Below are positions 51,447-59,567 of a stretch of 64,000 bases of DNA, one piece after another (within the stretch, counting starts at the first letter, position 1; every line of letters begins with the position of its first letter). Position numbers and translations under genes: made by a program. Location of the stretch: positions 31,333-95,332 of the forward strand of contig JAJCXY010000126.1 in the NCBI GenBank assembly GCA_029263215.1, written 5' to 3'. The notes below the pieces were generated by a model. The model worked only from the letters and a program-made list of their open reading frames with translations, made no database searches and had not been told where the DNA came from. The DNA comes from Acidimicrobiales bacterium. GTDB taxonomy: Bacteria > Actinomycetota > Acidimicrobiia > Acidimicrobiales > Aldehydirespiratoraceae.

Positions 51447-52703
51447 ATGCACTGGCGGTCGGTGTTACTTGTTGGGTGGCTCGCCCTGGCTGGATGCAGC
51501 AACGCGGCTGACTCAGCCGCGTTGCCTGCTGCCACGTCCACAACTGTCACTTCGGCCACTTCGGTCGGGACCGCGAGTCCCAGTGCCGGTTCGGTCTCGG
51601 TGCCGCCTAGCTCGACGTCGTCAATCGGCGCCCTTGACTCCAGCCCCAATCAAAGCGCTGAAGACGCACAGCTGGACCGCGTTGTTGGCGAGGTTGCCGT
51701 GTTGCCCTTCGTTGAGCGCGTTGATGCATTGGTCGAAGTTGGCGCACCCGAGGGAGTCTGGACGCTTTCGCGCATTCCTCAAGAAGGAATCGACGCTGCG
51801 GCGACAGGGGGCGTCATCGGCGACCCGGACGGCGAGTATCCGGCCGATCTGATCTTCGCTTCGGAGTACGGCGAGATCCTCCTGATCGATGAGCCGGGCC
51901 ACATCGCTCGCGCCTACCCGATGCCCGGCGCGGTTCCCTCCTGGATCGTGATCACTGAACAAGCGGTCTTCGCGGGCAGGATCGGCGACGGCGGGCTCCC
52001 CGACTCGGCGCTCGTGCGAATCGACCGCGAAACGTTCGCCGCCGAGATCTTGTTGATACCGGCTCCCTTCGACGGCGGAACCCAGTGGCCCGCCGGTTGG
52101 GCGGTAGCCACACCCGACCAGGCACGCATCTACGAAGACTCCGTCGGGTTCGCCCCAGCTGGTGCCCAGGGAATTCCTGCTCATTCATGGCTTGGCGAAG
52201 TAGTAGTCGATATCGATGACCTCCGCTCACTGATCGACGGCGTCGAGATCACGCCAGGATCCGCGGTCGACCGCTTCAGCGACTGCCCGAATCGTCCCCC
52301 CGGGTCGAGCCCTGCAGTCTTCGACAACACCACCGGGACCTACGCGGCGATCATCGAGAGCATCGACACCGACTCGCTGGTCGTGACCTTCGATGTCGTG
52401 CAGTGGCTGAGCGGCCAGGACGCCACCGACGCCTACCACCAGCAACACCCCGACGACTCCAACGGCCCACCCAACGACTACTGGATACGCAACGACAACC
52501 CGACCCTACGCGACGCCCCAGTCGCAGCAGACGCTGACGTGCTACTCGTGCGACTCAGCACCGACTCATCAGCCGACGTCAGCGCCGGCACCCTCACAGA
52601 ACTTCCCGCATACTTCACCCAAACGCCGCTGCCATTCACCCTCTACTGGCTCACCTTCGACGCCGAAACAATCGTCGGCATCTGCGAGCAATACACACCC
52701 TGA
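51447..52703 (+). CDS. predicted lipoprotein (418 aa), function unknown
   Basis: The signal and lipobox are clear (LLVGWLALAGCSNAAD, Cys ~17), followed by a Ser/Thr/Ala linker (ATSTTVTSATSVGTASPSAG). The mature domain has beta-rich segments such as DLIFASEYGEILLIDEPGHI and TLYWLTFDAETIVGICEQYT, possibly a propeller, and a Cys pair (DCPNRPPG, ICEQ). No family is recognised. GC and codon usage are typical of the chromosome. Confidence 0.6.
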   Translation: MHWRSVLLVGWLALAGCSNAADSAALPAATSTTVTSATSVGTASPSAGSVSVPPSSTSSIGALDSSPNQSAEDAQLDRVVGEVAVLPFVERVDALVEVGAPEGVWTLSRIPQEGIDAAATGGVIGDPDGEYPADLIFASEYGEILLIDEPGHIARAYPMPGAVPSWIVITEQAVFAGRIGDGGLPDSALVRIDRETFAAEILLIPAPFDGGTQWPAGWAVATPDQARIYEDSVGFAPAGAQGIPAHSWLGEVVVDIDDLRSLIDGVEITPGSAVDRFSDCPNRPPGSSPAVFDNTTGTYAAIIESIDTDSLVVTFDVVQWLSGQDATDAYHQQHPDDSNGPPNDYWIRNDNPTLRDAPVAADADVLLVRLSTDSSADVSAGTLTELPAYFTQTPLPFTLYWLTFDAETIVGICEQYTP

Positions 52704-53133
52704 CCGGCAGCCGTCGTCCAACATCGACCCAACACCGGCCGACCACCCCCAGCGGAACTCGAACCCAGACTCCACAACCCACCCGACAACGGTCACCTTC
52801 GATCGCTGTTTCGCTTCCGCCGGCACCGCTCGTAACGACACCCACCCAACGCGATGCCCGCGCCGCATCACCGGCCTCGAGGACACCTCCGCTGATCAGG
52901 CCACTCGTAGTCACGCTGCTCAACCGCACCCGAGTGCTGGCAGGGCCGGAACCGTCGCAGCGACTGTCTCTGCCGTCCACGAACTAATCGGACTCTGGCC
53001 AGACAAGAGTCGATCGTGGATCATCGCCGCGAGATATATCCCCGGGCGGGGAGCGCCCTCTTCGAAGGGCACCCGGTGAGCGATCGACATATCGCTTCGG
53101 AACGCCTTCTGAAGGTGTATTGCCGTTGGTGGT
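52704..53133. other. 430-bp gap without a recognised gene
   Basis: Both strands contain open frames of up to ~110 codons that read as low-complexity Arg/Gly-rich peptides with no start-site context. A weak inverted repeat lies near the 3' end of the ABC operon. I see no RNA gene. Confidence 0.4.
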
Positions 53134-54252
53134 TCAGTCGATGTCTCGACGTATGAACACCAAGGTCGCGGGCAGGGCGAGAGCGGCGACCCACATGACT
53201 GTCACCAGTCCCGCTTCGACGTATCCGTGCGCGTAGACGGTCTGCCAGAATCCTTGGATCCTCTCGTTGCGCACGGCGTCGGCTTCTCGGATGAAAGCGG
53301 TTGCGTTGTTGAATAGTTCCCACTGCCGTAGCCATTTCGCGGCTAGCTCGATCACGATGTTGGAGATCGCGAACCAACCGAGGATCAGGCCCACCGCGGC
53401 GGCAGTGTTGCGGGCGATGATCGACACCGACATAGCGGCCACAAAGAACAGACCGCCGACCAGAGCGCCTCGCCCGATCGTGGATCCAATATCGATCCAG
53501 AACCGTCCATCGACGGCGGAGGTGTCGCCCCGCTGGGTGGCAACCAGATAGAGGAGCACAGTCAGCCAAGCAAGAAGAGCCGCGGTGAGAGCCGCAGACG
53601 ACAAAAACCCAGCCGCGAACTTGGTCCACAACACGCGAAGCCGACGCGGTTCCCAAAGGAGGAGATTCTCGAGAGTGCCGGCCCTGTACTCGCCGCCGAC
53701 GAACGACGCACCGATCAGCACCGCGATCACCAGGTAGAACGTCGCGACCACCGGCAGGATGCCGATGAACCCGTCGTTGGCCTGCCGGATCTCGCGAACG
53801 CCGAACCGGTATGTGTCCGCGACGCTATAGTCCTCGCGCTCGGAGCTCCAGTCGGTCATCTGGCGGGCTTCGTAACTCTCCACGAGTATCTCCGCGGCAA
53901 AGAACCTGGGGTCCTCCGGTCGGAACCACTGGGGGTCCTGATAGCACAGGTCGGTTCGGAGAAACTCGTCAAATTCGGCGTCGGTCATCGAGTCGAGATC
54001 GAAGCCGAAGTCTCTGGCGATCTGCTCTCGGTCAGAGTCGAACTCTTCGTTTCTAAAGAAGCGTACGCATTCCTCGGTGGCCCGTTCTGCCTCGGTTCGG
54101 GCCAAGGCCTCGTTGTCCGGCGCCTCGTTCGAGTGACTGGCAAAGACGGCGATCCCGGCCACCGTCGATACGACCATCACGACCAAGGCGACCGCCCAAA
54201 CGATCCGGCGGCTCCAGAACCGGATGAGCTCGGTGCGCAACAGCCTCATCAC
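53134..54252 (-). CDS. ABC-2 type transporter permease
   Basis: The 372-aa protein has six hydrophobic segments: one at the N-terminus (FWSRRIVWAVALVVMVVSTV), a ~130-aa extracytoplasmic loop, then a cluster of five toward the C-terminus (GILPVVATFYLVIAVLIGAS, FLSSAALTAALLAWLTVLLY, GGLFFVAAMSVSIIARNTAA, WVAALALPATLVFI). Tail motif YRAGTLENLLLWEPRR. It overlaps the ATPase gene by 4 bp (54249-54252). Function is likely export of a drug, peptide or lipid, in line with BceA/NatA-type systems. Confidence 0.85.
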   Translation of the reverse strand: MMRLLRTELIRFWSRRIVWAVALVVMVVSTVAGIAVFASHSNEAPDNEALARTEAERATEECVRFFRNEEFDSDREQIARDFGFDLDSMTDAEFDEFLRTDLCYQDPQWFRPEDPRFFAAEILVESYEARQMTDWSSEREDYSVADTYRFGVREIRQANDGFIGILPVVATFYLVIAVLIGASFVGGEYRAGTLENLLLWEPRRLRVLWTKFAAGFLSSAALTAALLAWLTVLLYLVATQRGDTSAVDGRFWIDIGSTIGRGALVGGLFFVAAMSVSIIARNTAAAVGLILGWFAISNIVIELAAKWLRQWELFNNATAFIREADAVRNERIQGFWQTVYAHGYVEAGLVTVMWVAALALPATLVFIRRDID

Positions 54253-55172
54253 ACACCTCCCTCATTGCTCTCGGTCAGCTCCAGGAACGCGTCTTCAAGC
54301 GATCCCTGAACGGGCTCGAGTGCCTGGAGATAGCGGCCCGTGCCAGCGAGCATTTCGGTAAGTCGCGCTGCCTCACGAGGATCGATCTCGACGCTGATCG
54401 TGTCATCGATGTCACGCCTCGCTGCATAGCCAGCAGAGCGGAGCACCTGCTCAGCACCCGCGGGATCCTCGATCGTGATACGGACATGACGGTTACCGAC
54501 GCTCGCGACAACATCAGCCACCGAGCCACTCCGGATGACCTGACCGCGGCTGACAATGGTGAGTACGTCGCAGGTGAGCTGTACCTCACCGAGCTGATGA
54601 CTCGACACGAAGATCGTCTTGCCGTCGTCGGCGAGCCGACGTATTAGCCGGCGCATCTCGACGATGCCCGCCGGATCAAGCCCGTTGGCCGGTTCATCGA
54701 GAATGATCAGATCAGGATCCTTGAGGAGAGTGGCGCCCACCGCGAGGCGCTGCTTCATCCCCAACGAGTACGACTTGAACGAGTCGCCACCCCGCTCTCG
54801 GAGTCCGACGATATCCAGCACCTCATCGATCCGACTAGCCGAAATCCCAGACAGGTGTCCGAGCATCAGAAGATTCTTGCGGCCAGTGAACGTGGGGAAG
54901 AACTTCGGCGTCTCGACCAGAGCGCCGACCCGGCCGATGACGGTGTGAAGCCGGCTGATCTCTTCGCCGAGCACCCGCACACTCCCCGCTGACGGGCGGA
55001 CCAACCCAAGCAGACACCGGATGGTTGTGGTCTTGCCTGACCCGTTAGGGCCGAGAAAACCGTGTACCCCAGGACCCTCCACAACGAGATCGATCCCATC
55101 GACCGCGACAACATCAGAACCGCGGAGACTTGAGTACTCCTTGCGGAGCCCCGACGCTTCGATCATGCGCAT
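54249..55172 (-). CDS. ABC-2 type transporter ATPase
   Basis: The 307-aa ATPase has Walker A GFLGPNGSGKTTTIRCLLGL, signature DSFKSYSLGMKQRLAVGATL, Walker B DLIILDEPANGLDPAGIVEM and H-loop FVSSHQLGEV. A C-terminal ~80-residue domain (VRITIEDPAGAEQVLRSAGY) follows, as in antibiotic-resistance and lipid exporters of the DrrA/CcmA type. It is coupled to the permease. Proximity to the island LeuRS on the same strand suggests a joint resistance or export function (inference). Confidence 0.92.
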   Translation of the reverse strand: MRMIEASGLRKEYSSLRGSDVVAVDGIDLVVEGPGVHGFLGPNGSGKTTTIRCLLGLVRPSAGSVRVLGEEISRLHTVIGRVGALVETPKFFPTFTGRKNLLMLGHLSGISASRIDEVLDIVGLRERGGDSFKSYSLGMKQRLAVGATLLKDPDLIILDEPANGLDPAGIVEMRRLIRRLADDGKTIFVSSHQLGEVQLTCDVLTIVSRGQVIRSGSVADVVASVGNRHVRITIEDPAGAEQVLRSAGYAARRDIDDTISVEIDPREAARLTEMLAGTGRYLQALEPVQGSLEDAFLELTESNEGGV

Positions 55173-55531
55173 ACCGCCGACATGATGACAGGGAAACGCC
55201 GCCGTCGGGTATCAGCATCGCGTAGTCCCTAGCCACGCCACCGAACGAGATCCGCTGCGCTTCGATCACATCGCGACCGACAAGTCCGAGAACTCCTCGC
55301 AACCACAACCCGGCCCAGACCCGATTGACGATCAGACCGGCATGCCGGGTCAGATGTCCTCACGGCATTGTGTAGGCCGAGGTCGGCGATGCGCCCGATC
55401 TCCGACTCGAGTCACACCTCCCCGACATCAACGTCTCGCTCCGCGGACCAACAAGCCACAGAATCCAGCTCCGAGATATCCGCCGAACCGAGACCAGCCG
55501 AGCCTGTCCGGCGCGTCAACTCACCTCCTCA
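55173..55531. other. 359-bp gap without a confirmed gene
   Basis: The spacer separates the ABC pair from the LeuRS stop. A minus-strand frame of 64 codons (55114-55308) partly reads VIEAQRISFGGVARDYAMLI, which could be a remnant, but it runs into the ATPase gene. Otherwise no gene, repeat or RNA is evident; the region may contain the ABC operon promoter. Confidence 0.35.
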
Positions 55532-57670
55532 TCAGTGAGTAACGAAGTTGATGAGTCGGTCTTGGACGTAAACGACCCGTGACGTTTCAGAGCCGGCCGG
55601 TGCCCCGCACTCGGAGCGCCGCGCCGCCTCAACCACCTTGTCCTCGCTGTCGCCGAGGTCGACGCTGACATTGCCGCGGCGGCGCCCATCTACCTGGATC
55701 ACGATCTCAACGGTGGTCCTTTCCAGCGCTGACGAATCGACCTCCGGCCATGGCTGGGTGTGCACCGAGTGGTTCTCGCCGAGGAGTTCCCAGAGTTCCT
55801 CTGCAAGGTGTGGGGCGAACGGTGCCAACAATCGAACGAACACGCGTTTCGCTTCGGGTGTGGTCGCGGCGGGGAGGAACTCCATGAGCCGGGCAATCGC
55901 CACGTTGAAGGAGAGGCGCTCGATGGCGTTGCTGACCGCGACGATAGTGGCTGCTTGGTGAGCCGCACTGGCGTGTCCTGTGTCTGGGCCGGTGATGGTC
56001 CGCCACGAGCGAGCGAGGAACCGTTCGATTCCGGCAACACCGGAATCGGTGAACTCTCCGCCTTGTTCCCATGGTGCCGAGAACAACAATGCACCACGCA
56101 AGACGTCGCCGCCGACGGTGTCGAGGTAGTCGTCTGGGGTGACTACGTTGCCTCGACTCTTGGACATCTTGGCGCCGTCGCGCACTATCAGCCCGCCGAG
56201 TCGGATGCGCGAGAACGGCTCCTCGAACGGAATGTGGCCGAGGTCGTGCAGTGCCATCGTGATGAACCGGGCGTAGAGGTGGTGGCGTTGGACGTGCTCG
56301 GGTCCACCGGCGTAGAAGTCGACCGGCAGCACCTTCGCTGTCCGGTCGGGATCCCAGGGACGGTCGTCGAAGTCGGTGGAGGGGTAGCGCAAGAAGTACC
56401 AGGCCGAGTCAACGAAGGTGTCGCTGACATCAGTCTCCCGCAGCGCAGGCCTGGAGCAATCGGGGCACGCGGTCGCGACCCAGTCCTGGGCAGTTGCCAG
56501 CGGAGATACCCCGGTGCCTTTCGGTCTGAAGTCGTCGACATCGGGTAACGCGACTGGAAGCTGGTCGTCAGGCACCGCTACGGGTCCGCACCGTTCGCAG
56601 TGCACGATCGGGATCGGGGGACCCCAGTATCGCTGCCGTGAGATCAACCAATCCCGAAGCCGGTATCGCACCGCCCGCCGCCCAACCCGGGCTGCCTGTT
56701 CGGCGTTCAGCAGCGGGGCCTCTGAGATCGTGAGGCCCACCGATTCTGCGAATCGTCGGTCCCGTTCGTCATGAGCTGGAACGCCCATCACAGCGCCGGT
56801 TCCGTAGGAATCGATCACATAGTCGGCTTCACAGACCGGCAACTCGACACCGCTCAGAGGGTGAGGCACCGTCGAACCCGCGCTCGAATGACCAGCCGGC
56901 ACCGCGATGAACGTCACCGCCGGGAGGGTGTCTGGTCTGGTGGTGAACACCACTAACTGTCCAAAGTCGATCTCGGTTCCTTCCGATCGGCCGATCCACT
57001 GCCGCTGAAGCCGCTTGGCCCGCTCCGGCCAATCCAGCTCTTCGAGCCCCTCCACGAGACGCTCGGCATAGGCGGTGATCCTCAAGAACCACTGAGTCAT
57101 GACCTTCTCAACAACGGCGGTATCGCAGCGCTCACACCGTGAGCCACCGGACTCGGTCTGTTCACGAGCCAAGACTGTGAGACACGACGGGCACCACAGC
57201 ACCGGCGCCTCCTGGCGATACATCAGTCCCGCTTCGAATAGACGCACCAGCAGCCACTGCGTCCACCGGTAATACCGCGGGTCAGAAGTGTCGATTGAGC
57301 GCGACCAGTCCCAGCCGATCCCCAAACGAGCCATCTGTTCACCGAAACGCTCAGTCGTCCTCGCCGTCAATGCCTTGGGGTGTTCACCCACACGCAACGC
57401 ATAGTTTTCGGTATGGATCCCGAACGCGTCGAAACCGATCGGCTGAAAGACCTCCAACCCGCGCATCCGCCGATACCGCCCAAGCACGTCGACCCCGCTG
57501 TACTTGAAGACGTGGCCCACGTGGAGACCCTCCGCCGACGGGTATGGGAACTCGGCCAAATTCACGAACACCTCATTTGCGGCGTCGAGATCAACCTGTC
57601 CTAGATCTGCGGCCTCCCAGCGCGCTCGCCACTTTGCCTCGATGGCCGCTGTCTCATATGGCTGTGCCAT
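55532..57670 (-). CDS. leuS: compact leucyl-tRNA synthetase (second-type LeuRS)
   Basis: The 712-aa class I synthetase has HIGH as EGLHVGHVFKYSGVDVLGRY, a zinc ribbon CPSCLTVLAREQ ... CERCDTA, the specificity region GTGAVMGVPAHDERDRRFAE, DWLISRQRYWGPPIPIVHCE, WYFLRYPSTDFDD, the PVDFYAGGPEHVQRHHLYAR segment and KMSKSRGNVV. It lacks ~100 residues of the usual ~810-860. The CP1 editing domain is shortened between TTRPDTLPAVTFIAVPAGHS and VCEADYVIDSYGTGAV, and no leucine-specific insert is seen. A leucine leader and terminator precede it. It is probably a second, mobile LeuRS. A separate housekeeping copy would lie elsewhere. Confidence 0.9.
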   Translation of the reverse strand: MAQPYETAAIEAKWRARWEAADLGQVDLDAANEVFVNLAEFPYPSAEGLHVGHVFKYSGVDVLGRYRRMRGLEVFQPIGFDAFGIHTENYALRVGEHPKALTARTTERFGEQMARLGIGWDWSRSIDTSDPRYYRWTQWLLVRLFEAGLMYRQEAPVLWCPSCLTVLAREQTESGGSRCERCDTAVVEKVMTQWFLRITAYAERLVEGLEELDWPERAKRLQRQWIGRSEGTEIDFGQLVVFTTRPDTLPAVTFIAVPAGHSSAGSTVPHPLSGVELPVCEADYVIDSYGTGAVMGVPAHDERDRRFAESVGLTISEAPLLNAEQAARVGRRAVRYRLRDWLISRQRYWGPPIPIVHCERCGPVAVPDDQLPVALPDVDDFRPKGTGVSPLATAQDWVATACPDCSRPALRETDVSDTFVDSAWYFLRYPSTDFDDRPWDPDRTAKVLPVDFYAGGPEHVQRHHLYARFITMALHDLGHIPFEEPFSRIRLGGLIVRDGAKMSKSRGNVVTPDDYLDTVGGDVLRGALLFSAPWEQGGEFTDSGVAGIERFLARSWRTITGPDTGHASAAHQAATIVAVSNAIERLSFNVAIARLMEFLPAATTPEAKRVFVRLLAPFAPHLAEELWELLGENHSVHTQPWPEVDSSALERTTVEIVIQVDGRRRGNVSVDLGDSEDKVVEAARRSECGAPAGSETSRVVYVQDRLINFVTH

Positions 57671-57745
57671 CGAAGCGGTCCCTCCTCTCGGCTACTACTG
57701 CCCTGTGTCATGTCGGCGACCTCCTGTGGTCGTGGTTCGAAAACG

Positions 57746-57778
57746 AAAAAACCCCCCGGCCCGAAGGCACAGGAGGGT
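57746..57778 (-). terminator. rho-independent terminator/attenuator upstream of leuS
   Basis: On the minus strand ACCCTCCTGTGCC-TTCG-GGCCGGGGGG pairs (with wobbles) and is followed directly by TTTTTT (57746-57751). It lies ~75 nt upstream of the leuS start and after the leader peptide, the typical attenuator position. Confidence 0.8.
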
Positions 57779-57781
57779 CAA

Positions 57782-57803
57782 CGCGAGCCGGTAACGGCTC
57801 GCG
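57782..57803 (-). promoter_or_regulatory. 9-bp stem-loop between leader peptide and terminator
   Basis: CGCGAGCCG and CGGCTCGCG pair perfectly around loop TTAC, 1-22 nt after the leader stop. It is probably the pause or anti-antiterminator hairpin of the leucine attenuator. It is not a T-box: the conserved T-box antiterminator sequence is absent. Confidence 0.6.
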
Positions 57804-57863
57804 CTACTCAAGAAGCAGAACGTGAAAGATAAGTCCCGTCACAGAATCCAAGATACCGCACAT
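57804..57863 (-). CDS. leucine leader peptide (LeuL-like) of leuS
   Basis: The minus-strand frame ATG 57863 to TAG encodes MCGILDSVTGLIFHVLLLE: six leucines in 19 residues, with three consecutive Leu codons (CTG CTT CTT) just before the stop. Shortage of charged tRNA-Leu would stall the ribosome there and favour an alternative fold that hides the terminator. A GTG 7 bp after a TATCTT hexamer could also start a leaderless 12-aa form. The Shine-Dalgarno before the ATG is weak. Confidence 0.75.
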   Translation of the reverse strand: MCGILDSVTGLIFHVLLLE

Positions 57864-57959
57864 GAGACGGCACCGCTCAACAGCCCTCCGACCAGAACCG
57901 GCCGACAGCGCTCCCCGAGTCGACACCCCACCGACGGTCCCAGTTCCGACCGCATCAAC

Positions 57960-58205
57960 TCACACCGACGTGACGTGGGGCCGAGGAACCACCGATCCGT
58001 CGAGTGCCTCTGCGAGCCCTTCGGCCAACGCCGCGTTGAGCCGAGCCGCTTCACCCGGATCGAGCTGCACCGACCCAGTGCAGACATCCCCCTGCCAAAC
58101 CGACAGCACGAACGCGCCCCGACGAGGCCTCCACGTGCAGCGCAAGAAACTGCCCTCACGCCGCAGGTCCTCGACAAACACCCGACGATCACGCAACTCC
58201 GCCAT
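57960..58205 (-). CDS. small hypothetical protein (81 aa)
   Basis: The protein reads MAELRDRRVFVEDLRREGSF then LRCTWRPRRGAFVLSVWQGD and VCTGSVQLDPGEAARLNAAL. This beta-strand/turn pattern is like small conserved proteins found on actinobacterial mobile elements, but I give no function. An upstream ATG at 58241 would add 12 residues. It lies 97 bp upstream of the leucine leader on the same strand. Confidence 0.6.
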   Translation of the reverse strand: MAELRDRRVFVEDLRREGSFLRCTWRPRRGAFVLSVWQGDVCTGSVQLDPGEAARLNAALAEGLAEALDGSVVPRPHVTSV

Positions 58206-58578
58206 ACCCAACACTCGCGCACCACACAACAAGCTGTCCACGGCACGAGCACAAGGGATCCTGAGTATCGAACCCCGCCACCCCTGAAGTGCTCACCCGA
58301 CTGCTCTCGCCTGCCCGCCGCTGTGCCGGGCCGCGTGGTTTCGTCGCTGGCGTTATGGCAGAACCGTCGGCCAATCGGCGCAACCACCACCGTCTGATTC
58401 TCGTTCCAGCATTCTCGCCCACGGTCGGCCTTGACAGGCCTCGCCGGCCTGCGAAGTCCACGACAATCAGACGCCTCTCCCTGCGGTCGTGGTTGACACC
58501 GGCCCACCAGGCCCTGCCGTCTCTGGCGTCATCAACCACACCCCGTCACCACGGGACGAACAAGGAGACACACCAGCC
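58206..58578. other. 373-bp divergent intergenic region upstream of ssb
   Basis: Divergent promoters are expected here: the 81-aa gene reads left and ssb right. An AAGGAG lies 10 bp before the ssb ATG. I see no ORF with support and no RNA gene. Confidence 0.4.
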
Positions 58579-58917
58579 ATGAACACCTTCCACGGCGTCG
58601 GCGGCCTCACCAAGGACCCCGTCGCCCGCACCACCCCCGACGGCCTGACCATCTACGCCATGCGAGTCGCCTTCGGTCGCCGAGAAGCAGACACCGCCGA
58701 TTTCCTGGCTGTGACCAGCTTCGGCAAAGCCGCCGAGACCCATCTCAGCTACCTCACCAAAGGACGCCTCATCGAGGTGGCAGGCCACATCCAGCAACGG
58801 TCATGGCAGACCGACGACGTCTGGCACGAACGCATCGAGATCATCGCCGACCAGGTGACCTTCCTCGACAAGCCCACCATCGACACCACCAGCCAGGCCG
58901 AAGACAAGGCCGCCTAG
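58579..58917 (+). CDS. ssb: single-stranded DNA-binding protein, short SSB
   Basis: The 112-aa OB-fold protein reads MNTFHGVGGLTKDPVARTTP, DGLTIYAMRVAFGRREADTA, DFLAVTSFGKAAETHLSYLT and KGRLIEVAGHIQQRSWQTDD, the SSB strand pattern with conserved aromatics. It lacks the acidic C-terminal tail (D-D-D-L/I-P-F) of housekeeping SSB, ending TSQAEDKAA, so it is a plasmid/ICE-type protein. It is followed by an 11-bp GC hairpin. Confidence 0.85.
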   Translation: MNTFHGVGGLTKDPVARTTPDGLTIYAMRVAFGRREADTADFLAVTSFGKAAETHLSYLTKGRLIEVAGHIQQRSWQTDDVWHERIEIIADQVTFLDKPTIDTTSQAEDKAA

Positions 58918-59243
58918 CCCCAAAGATCGTGGCCAGTGCCGACGGGTACCGGCCACCGGGGCGGGCCCTGCTTGGGGAAGTCCGGGCCCGCCCCACCCAC
59001 GGCAGTGTCGTCGTCCATCGAACAGCCGACTGAGACGGCCGCCGCCACAGAGGTCGCATTGGGAAATAGCCGTCCAAGCTCCTGGCGTTTCCGACTTCGA
59101 TTCGGGCCGAAATTCAGCTGCCTATGACGATCGGCTTCTTGTACGGCCTGATCTCTGGCATTGTCGACCCATCGATGCGAACGACGCCTCCACGTGTACC
59201 CACCCATCGACCTCAGGCAGCGCTCAATCAAGGGAGCCAGGTG
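58918..59243. other. 326-bp spacer after ssb
   Basis: It contains an 11-bp stem-loop (58958-58994, listed separately) and a short plus-strand reading frame (59124-59243) that would only lengthen the next gene. No supported gene was found. Confidence 0.4.
58958..58994 (+). terminator. GC-rich hairpin after ssb
   Basis: GGGGCGGGCCC and GGGCCCGCCCC pair perfectly over 11 bp around a 15-nt loop, 40 bp after the ssb stop. No T-tract follows. It is probably a terminator or mRNA end. Confidence 0.5.
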
Positions 59244-59513
59244 ATGGACTACGACCAACGACACAGCGAGGCTCGTCTCGAAATCGTCGAAGGTCTTCTG
59301 CGCGCCCTCAACAGCAGCGACGTTCTCGCGACGATTCACGACTCGAGCGACTCGCGAGACGCGATGCGGCGTCTCCAGTTGCCACCACTGGGGTTCTCAC
59401 CGACCCAAGCAATTCACATCCCCGATATGACCCTGCACCGACGAACCGCTCTCGGACGGCTCGAACTCGAAACCGAAGTAGCCGAGCTCCGCTCACTCCT
59501 CGACCCCCGCTGA
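59244..59513 (+). CDS. small protein with GyrA/ParC C-gate-like helical segment
   Basis: The 89-aa protein starts MDYDQRHSEARLEIVEGLLR after AGGGAG 6 bp upstream. ARLEIVEGLLRALNSSDVLA, ATIHDSSDSRDAMRRLQ, LGFSPTQAIHIPDMTLHR and RTALGRLELETEVAEL resemble the region of gyrase A around the C-gate (RLHILEGLLKAL, VI-x-x-IR, LSE-x-QA-x-AIL-x-M-x-L-x-R-L). There is no catalytic tyrosine domain. A decoy or regulator of topoisomerases is a guess. The neighbouring convergent gene encodes a similar segment. Confidence 0.5.
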   Translation: MDYDQRHSEARLEIVEGLLRALNSSDVLATIHDSSDSRDAMRRLQLPPLGFSPTQAIHIPDMTLHRRTALGRLELETEVAELRSLLDPR

Positions 59514-59567
59514 GCACTTCGACCGAAACGCCGCACACCGCTGTCGAGCGCTTGCTAGGCGCCTGAA

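Noticed and set aside
57670..57900. T-box riboswitch upstream of leuS
   Set aside because: The leader is short, no AGGGTGGNACCGCG-like T-box sequence is visible, and a leucine leader peptide explains the structure better.
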